57,680 nt of DNA from assembly GCA_040758595.1 (NCBI GenBank), contig JBFLVJ010000010.1, positions 1 through 57,680 on the forward strand, given 5' to 3'. Numbering within the stretch: the first letter of the stretch is position 1; every line of letters starts with the position of its first letter. Both the position numbers and the translations under genes were made by a program. The stretch comes from Bilamarchaeum sp040758595. Its GTDB lineage: Archaea > Micrarchaeota > Micrarchaeia > Anstonellales > Bilamarchaeaceae. This document shows, piece by piece, positions 53,951-57,680 of the stretch. The notes below the pieces were generated by a model. It was given only the letters and a program-made list of their open reading frames with translations. It was not told the origin of the DNA and made no database searches.

Positions 53951-56062
53951 CTATCTGTTCTGCGCGACCTGGGTCTGGAGGATCTTGAACTTGTCCTCCT
54001 CCACGATCTTGGTCTTCGCTTTCTTCCCCACGTGCAGGACCTGCTCGCTCCTCGAACTGTCCCTATAGATGGTCATCCCCTTGCAGTGGAGCTTCCAGGC
54101 TTGGGTGTAGACCGCCTCCACATCCTCGACCGTCGCTTCGGCAGGCATGTTGATGGTCTTGCTGACTGCCAGGTCCACGTTCTTCTGGAAGGCGGCCTGC
54201 ATCCTCACATGGGCATCCGGAGTGAGGTCGTGCGACACCCGGAACACGTTCTTCACGTCTTCCGGTATCTCGTCCATGTGCTGGATGGTGCCCTCTTCCA
54301 TGACCTTCTGCATCAGCTCCTGGCTGTAGAGGCCTCGGACCTTGAGCACTTTCTCGAAGATGTCATCGCAGTAGTAGTACTGTCCGGCCCTGACAGTCTT
54401 CAGGAAGGAGAGCGCGAAGACGGGCTCGATGCCGCTGCTGCTGTCGGCTATCATGGATATCGTGCCGGTCGGAGCGATGGACGTGCAGGTCGCGTTGCGC
54501 ATGGCGTCGTACTTCTTCGATAGCGGGCTGCTCTTGAAGTCAGGGAACGAGCCTCTGGCGCGCCCGAGCTCGTGGCTCATCTTCCTAGCCTCATCCTCTA
54601 TGAACTTCATGACGGCCTCGCCGACTCCGTATCCTGTTTCGGAATCGTAGCGGATGCCCATCTTGAAGAGCATCCTGGCGAATCCCATGACGCCAAGGCC
54701 TATCCTCCGGCTCCTCTGCGTCTGCTCCTTGATCTGCTGGATCGGGTACTTGTTTAGGTCTATGACGTTATCCAGGAACTGGAAGGCTACCCTTACCACG
54801 TATCTCAGGCGTTTCCAGTCCACCTTCTTCTTCCAGTCGCCGCGGCTCCAGTCGAGCTCCACGAACTTGACCAGGTTTATGCTGCCGAGGTTGCATGACT
54901 CATAGTCTGGCATGGGCACCTCGCCGCAAGGATTGGTGGCGTGGATAGGGTGGTCTGGTGTCGGATTGTGACTGTTTATCTCGTCGATGAACAGTACGCC
55001 GGGCTCAGCGCACTTCCAGGCGCTATAGGCTATGAGCTTGAAGAGGCTGCGGGCGTTCACTTTGCGGATGGGCTGCATGTTCCTGGGATTGAGCAGATCA
55101 TAATCGCCATTGCTCTCGACTGCCTTCATGAACTTGTCGTCGAGCATCACGCTCACGTTGAAGTTCTCCATCACGCCAGGAGTCTGCTTCATGGTGATGA
55201 ACTCCTCGATATCAGGATGCCAGACGTGCATGGTGGCCATGTTTGCACCCCTCCTCTTGCCGCCCTGCTTGATCACGTTGGTGGCGTTGTCGAAGGCGCT
55301 CATGAAGGATATCGGACCGGATGCGATTCCGGCGGTGCTCTTGACGAAATCGCCTTTGGGTCTCAGATAGGAGAAGCAGAATCCGGTCCCTCCCCCGGTC
55401 TTGTGTATTATCGCTTGGTGCTTGACAGACTCGAATATCTGCTCGATGTCATCGCCGACCGGCAGCACGAAGCACGCGGCCAGCTGTCCGAGCTCGGTGC
55501 CGGCGTTCATCAGCGTTGGGGAGTTGGGCAGGAACTCAAAGTTGGTCATTATCTCGAAGAACGCGTCTTCATAATGTTTCATGGTGGCCTCGTCGGCCCC
55601 GTACGCCTTCTCATTGGATGCGAGGTACCTCGCGACCCTCTGGAAGAGCTCGCTCGGAGTCTCGATTATCTTGCCCTCCTCGTCCTTGAGCAGGTATCTG
55701 CGCTCTAGGACCTGGACAGAGTTGAGAGGGAGCTTCAGGTCATCCTTGACGCCCAAGGCGCTCTTCATCTCGCGCTCCACGTTCTTGCGGTGCCTGTAGA
55801 GGATGTATGATTTCGCCGTGGTCGCGTGCCCGGTCTCGATGAGCGCCTTCTCCACCAAATCCTGCACTTCTTCCACTGTCGGGACGTAGTCCTCCTTGAA
55901 CTTGGCGTTGATGTACTCGACGACCTTTCCCGCTACTCGGCTGGATTCCTCCTTGTCGGTCCCGCCCACTGATTCCGCGGCCTTGAATATGGCATTCGTT
56001 ATCTTCTCTTTGTCGAAGTCGACGATAGAGCCGTCGCGTTTCCTGATTTTCTTGATAGTCAT
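53951..56062 (-). CDS. nrdJ: adenosylcobalamin-dependent (class II) ribonucleotide reductase
   Basis: 703 residues. N-terminal ATP cone (MTIKKIRKRDGSIVDFDKEK to about residue 95), then the ten-stranded barrel: FLPNSPTLMNAGTELGQLAA, HKTGGGTGFCFSYLRPKGD, ATNPCGEVPMPDYESCNLGS (active-site Cys and Glu) and CTSIAPTGTISMIADSSSGI. Makes deoxyribonucleotides. It is shorter than many NrdJ because the C-terminal zinc tail is missing or reduced (ends at Lys/Gln-rich ILQTQVAQNR). No intein. CGGTGAT precedes the ATG. Confidence 0.93.
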   Translation of the reverse strand: MTIKKIRKRDGSIVDFDKEKITNAIFKAAESVGGTDKEESSRVAGKVVEYINAKFKEDYVPTVEEVQDLVEKALIETGHATTAKSYILYRHRKNVEREMKSALGVKDDLKLPLNSVQVLERRYLLKDEEGKIIETPSELFQRVARYLASNEKAYGADEATMKHYEDAFFEIMTNFEFLPNSPTLMNAGTELGQLAACFVLPVGDDIEQIFESVKHQAIIHKTGGGTGFCFSYLRPKGDFVKSTAGIASGPISFMSAFDNATNVIKQGGKRRGANMATMHVWHPDIEEFITMKQTPGVMENFNVSVMLDDKFMKAVESNGDYDLLNPRNMQPIRKVNARSLFKLIAYSAWKCAEPGVLFIDEINSHNPTPDHPIHATNPCGEVPMPDYESCNLGSINLVKFVELDWSRGDWKKKVDWKRLRYVVRVAFQFLDNVIDLNKYPIQQIKEQTQRSRRIGLGVMGFARMLFKMGIRYDSETGYGVGEAVMKFIEDEARKMSHELGRARGSFPDFKSSPLSKKYDAMRNATCTSIAPTGTISMIADSSSGIEPVFALSFLKTVRAGQYYYCDDIFEKVLKVRGLYSQELMQKVMEEGTIQHMDEIPEDVKNVFRVSHDLTPDAHVRMQAAFQKNVDLAVSKTINMPAEATVEDVEAVYTQAWKLHCKGMTIYRDSSRSEQVLHVGKKAKTKIVEEDKFKILQTQVAQNR

Positions 56063-56229
56063 GGAATCACCGATCGCTTCTCCACGAAGAAGAAGGAGCG
56101 CGGCCCTATCCCGCCAAGGTCAGGCCGAGCAGGACATATTCATTGATAATCAATTTAAATGTGGCATTCCACGGCGTGAAGGTATCTACACTAAATGTAC
56201 ACAGTCGCCGACCGAAAGAAGGGAGAAAA

Positions 56230-56760
56230 CTATTGCTGGCGCCTGTTCAGGATGAACAGGGCCCCGAATCCGCCGACGACGAAGTTCACCATGCTGCCGA
56301 ATACGAGCATTCCGAATCCGCACACCGCAGAGAGTGCCACGCCGCTAAGGCCTATGAGACCGCCGAATATCGAGGATGCGATGACCATCTCGGTGGAGCC
56401 GAAGCCCACGGTGTCGAGAGGTCCGCGGACCAGCAGTATCGCCAGGAGTATGTGGAGGACCATCTCCACCAGGCCGATCATGAAATATGAGAAAGCCGTG
56501 ATGTAGCCGGCCTCCATCACGTCGAAACCATAGAGCTTGACCGCCCGGATGCCGGTCCAGAAGAAGAGGACAAAGAACAGCGGGAACAGGATGAGCAGGT
56601 AGAGCCCGTTGGTGATGTCGAGGATGTCTCCTATGTCATCGGTGATTATCGTGGATAGCAGCTGGAGTATCATGGAGAGTATGGATAGGACGATGCCGAT
56701 GCCTATCGTCAACAATGAAGCGGTGAGTATCCTGCGCACGTCTACCTGTCTTTCTGCCAT
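56230..56760 (-). CDS. hypothetical four-pass membrane protein
   Basis: 176 residues. Four hydrophobic segments: ASLLTIGIGIVLSILSMILQ, LYLLILFPLFFVLFFWTGI, YFMIGLVEMVLHILLAILLV and a Gly-rich final one (IFGGLIGLSGVALSAVCGFG onward). Ends in ILNRRQQ. GGTGA six bases before the ATG, with an ATTTATAAATC box about 35 nt upstream. The 167-base gap 56063-56229 holds a TTTAAAT element and no gene. Function unknown. Confidence 0.65.
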   Translation of the reverse strand: MAERQVDVRRILTASLLTIGIGIVLSILSMILQLLSTIITDDIGDILDITNGLYLLILFPLFFVLFFWTGIRAVKLYGFDVMEAGYITAFSYFMIGLVEMVLHILLAILLVRGPLDTVGFGSTEMVIASSIFGGLIGLSGVALSAVCGFGMLVFGSMVNFVVGGFGALFILNRRQQ

Positions 56761-56792
56761 TTGGTCACCTGGACTGGATGAGAGTGCAAAAT

Positions 56793-57362
56793 TTATAAAT
56801 CAGAGCTAGATTTCAGGCGTTCTATGAGCAGCTCCATGCGGCCTCGGCGCATCCTGACGCGTTTCCGGCCGGTCTTGGTATGGAATCGGCCGAAAAAGAA
56901 GTGATACTCCTTTATCGCCATCTCCAGACCTGCTTTTTTGCCCAGTCTCATCTCCCAGTAGGGGATCAACCTCTCCTTGAAGCCCTTGGGCGACATGAGC
57001 GGCAATTTGTCGGAATCGTACAGCACGGCCCTCTCTTTCGGGCATCTGCAAAAATCCTTGTTGTGGAAATGGATGGCATCGCGGACTTTATCTATGAACC
57101 GTGTCGGGAGGCCGATGGAACGCAGAAATGCGGCTGCGGCTTCTGCGCCGAGCGCACCGTGGTCTCCGGCTGCGTTTTTCCTGATGTCATGGAGCATGGC
57201 CGCGCTCCAGCAGACATCCGGGTCCGCTCCCTCTGCCTCGGCCAGCCGAAGAGCGAGCCTCGCGGTCTGACGGAGATGTGGCATGGAATGATGCTCATCG
57301 TTTCCCGCCGTTTCCTGCGCTGCGAACCGGGATATTGCCCGCCTCTGCGCCCTGGAAAGCAT
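56793..57362 (-). CDS. HD-domain phosphohydrolase
   Basis: 189 residues. HD superfamily ligands: HHSMPHLRQTARLALRLA (first His), AAMLHDIRKNAAGDHGALG (His-Asp pair), AIHFHNKDF and VLYDSDKLP (last Asp). Such proteins hydrolyse nucleotides or phosphoesters with bound metals. C-terminus is strongly basic (KTGRKRVRMRRGRME), which may contact nucleic acid. It begins just after gltX, with GGTG before the ATG, so the two are probably cotranscribed. Confidence 0.85.
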   Translation of the reverse strand: MLSRAQRRAISRFAAQETAGNDEHHSMPHLRQTARLALRLAEAEGADPDVCWSAAMLHDIRKNAAGDHGALGAEAAAAFLRSIGLPTRFIDKVRDAIHFHNKDFCRCPKERAVLYDSDKLPLMSPKGFKERLIPYWEMRLGKKAGLEMAIKEYHFFFGRFHTKTGRKRVRMRRGRMELLIERLKSSSDL

Positions 57363-57370
57363 GCCCGCAC

Positions 57371-57680
57371 CTAACAGGAGAAGATGAATACCAGCTTCCC
57401 GTTCTCCTTCCTGTCCAATCGGCAGAACCCGAAGCGCTCGAACTGCACTATGTCGCCTGCTTTCAGAGAGGTGCAGGCCGCTTCGCAGAATCCTTCCCTC
57501 TTCTGGAGGCTCTTGGGATCGAATCCGCCCCTATCATCCAATAGGTCGCCGGGTATGAGCACCTCGCAGGCGACCTTGTCGGAGACCCACTGGGGCTTCT
57601 TGGGGGCGGGATCGCCCTCGACGAGACGACCCTCCAGCCTCTGGTTTCCGGTTTCGGGTTTAGTTTCGTGGGTTTTGTGT
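57371..57680 (-). CDS. gltX: glutamyl-tRNA synthetase, C-terminal part, cut by the window edge
   Basis: About 102 residues of the archaeal GluRS anticodon-binding beta-barrel: WVSDKVACEVLIPGDLLDD, CTSLKAGDIVQFERFGFCRL and a final KLVFIFSC. The IVQFERFGFCRLD motif is diagnostic of archaeal/GlnRS-type class Ic synthetases. Near the edge is a low-complexity segment (THETKPETGNQRLEGR) encoded by a GGTTTCCGGTTTCGGGTT tract, not expected in the family. The catalytic domain lies outside the window. Confidence 0.88.
   Translation of the reverse strand, partial: HKTHETKPETGNQRLEGRLVEGDPAPKKPQWVSDKVACEVLIPGDLLDDRGGFDPKSLQKREGFCEAACTSLKAGDIVQFERFGFCRLDRKENGKLVFIFSC

Noticed and set aside
1..57680. CRISPR arrays and rRNA or tRNA genes
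   Set aside because: Looked for regularly spaced repeats and for tRNA T-loop and acceptor patterns by eye; none convincing. A dedicated scan could still find an intron-bearing tRNA.

Overview
The window is archaeal chromosomal DNA of roughly 55-58 % G+C (my estimate by eye). Archaeal markers are deoxyhypusine synthase, diphthine synthase (Dph5), a class V fructose-1,6-bisphosphatase (FBP aldolase/phosphatase), form III RuBisCO and the C-terminal barrel of an archaeal glutamyl-tRNA synthetase. Many genes also have a TATA-like box 22-30 nt before the start codon, consistent with leaderless transcripts; others have a GGTGA-type ribosome site. The many small orphan proteins and split enzymes fit a DPANN-type or other poorly described archaeon, but nothing here fixes the phylum.

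Layout. 1-3.4 kb: zinc-finger microproteins, a HEAT-repeat protein, RelBE-type and MNT/HEPN toxin-antitoxin pairs. 3.5-12.4 kb: HAD phosphatase, RNase J-like nuclease, YHS protein, MsrB, CAP-domain lipoprotein, MscS channel, GCS2 ligase, glutamate-type dehydrogenase. 12.4-22.1 kb: a dispersed Suf iron-sulfur locus (sufD, intein-containing sufB, sufC, sufS, sufU), interrupted by three orphan genes and by a TnpB-only IS605-type element with a recognisable guide-RNA end. 22-25.2 kb: a large orphan ORF and RuBisCO with a zinc-ribbon partner. 25.4-33.8 kb: two RHH/PIN pairs (one PIN degenerate), an RHH/RelE pair with a stop codon inside the toxin, an NSUN RNA methyltransferase with a separate RNA-binding partner, lipoproteins, a cold-shock protein and a small protein resembling sigma region 4 plus alpha-CTD. 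33.8-36.9 kb: an A+T-rich island with Fic, HNH and orphan genes and a 22-bp inverted repeat. 37-46.7 kb: zinc ribbons, class III aminotransferase, a uvsE remnant, deoxyhypusine synthase, a five-gene operon (methyltransferase, orphan, NSUN, RNA-binding partner, HIT), Y-family polymerase and Dph5. 46.8-50.3 kb: four tandem paralogous lipoproteins. 50.5-57.7 kb: DUF192, FBP aldolase/phosphatase, an enlarged branched-chain aminotransferase, class II ribonucleotide reductase, a membrane protein, an HD protein and the end of gltX.

Functionally, RuBisCO and FBP aldolase/phosphatase suggest nucleotide (AMP) salvage feeding 3-phosphoglycerate into gluconeogenesis. The Suf genes supply Fe-S clusters. 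Deoxyhypusine synthase, Dph5, two NSUN enzymes and GluRS make translation-factor and RNA modification a clear theme. The most unusual items are the lipoprotein array with its near-identical 5' cassette, the TnpB element sitting in the sufB/sufC promoter region, the two split NSUN/RNA-binding pairs, the sigma/alpha-CTD-like protein, and several decaying toxin genes.
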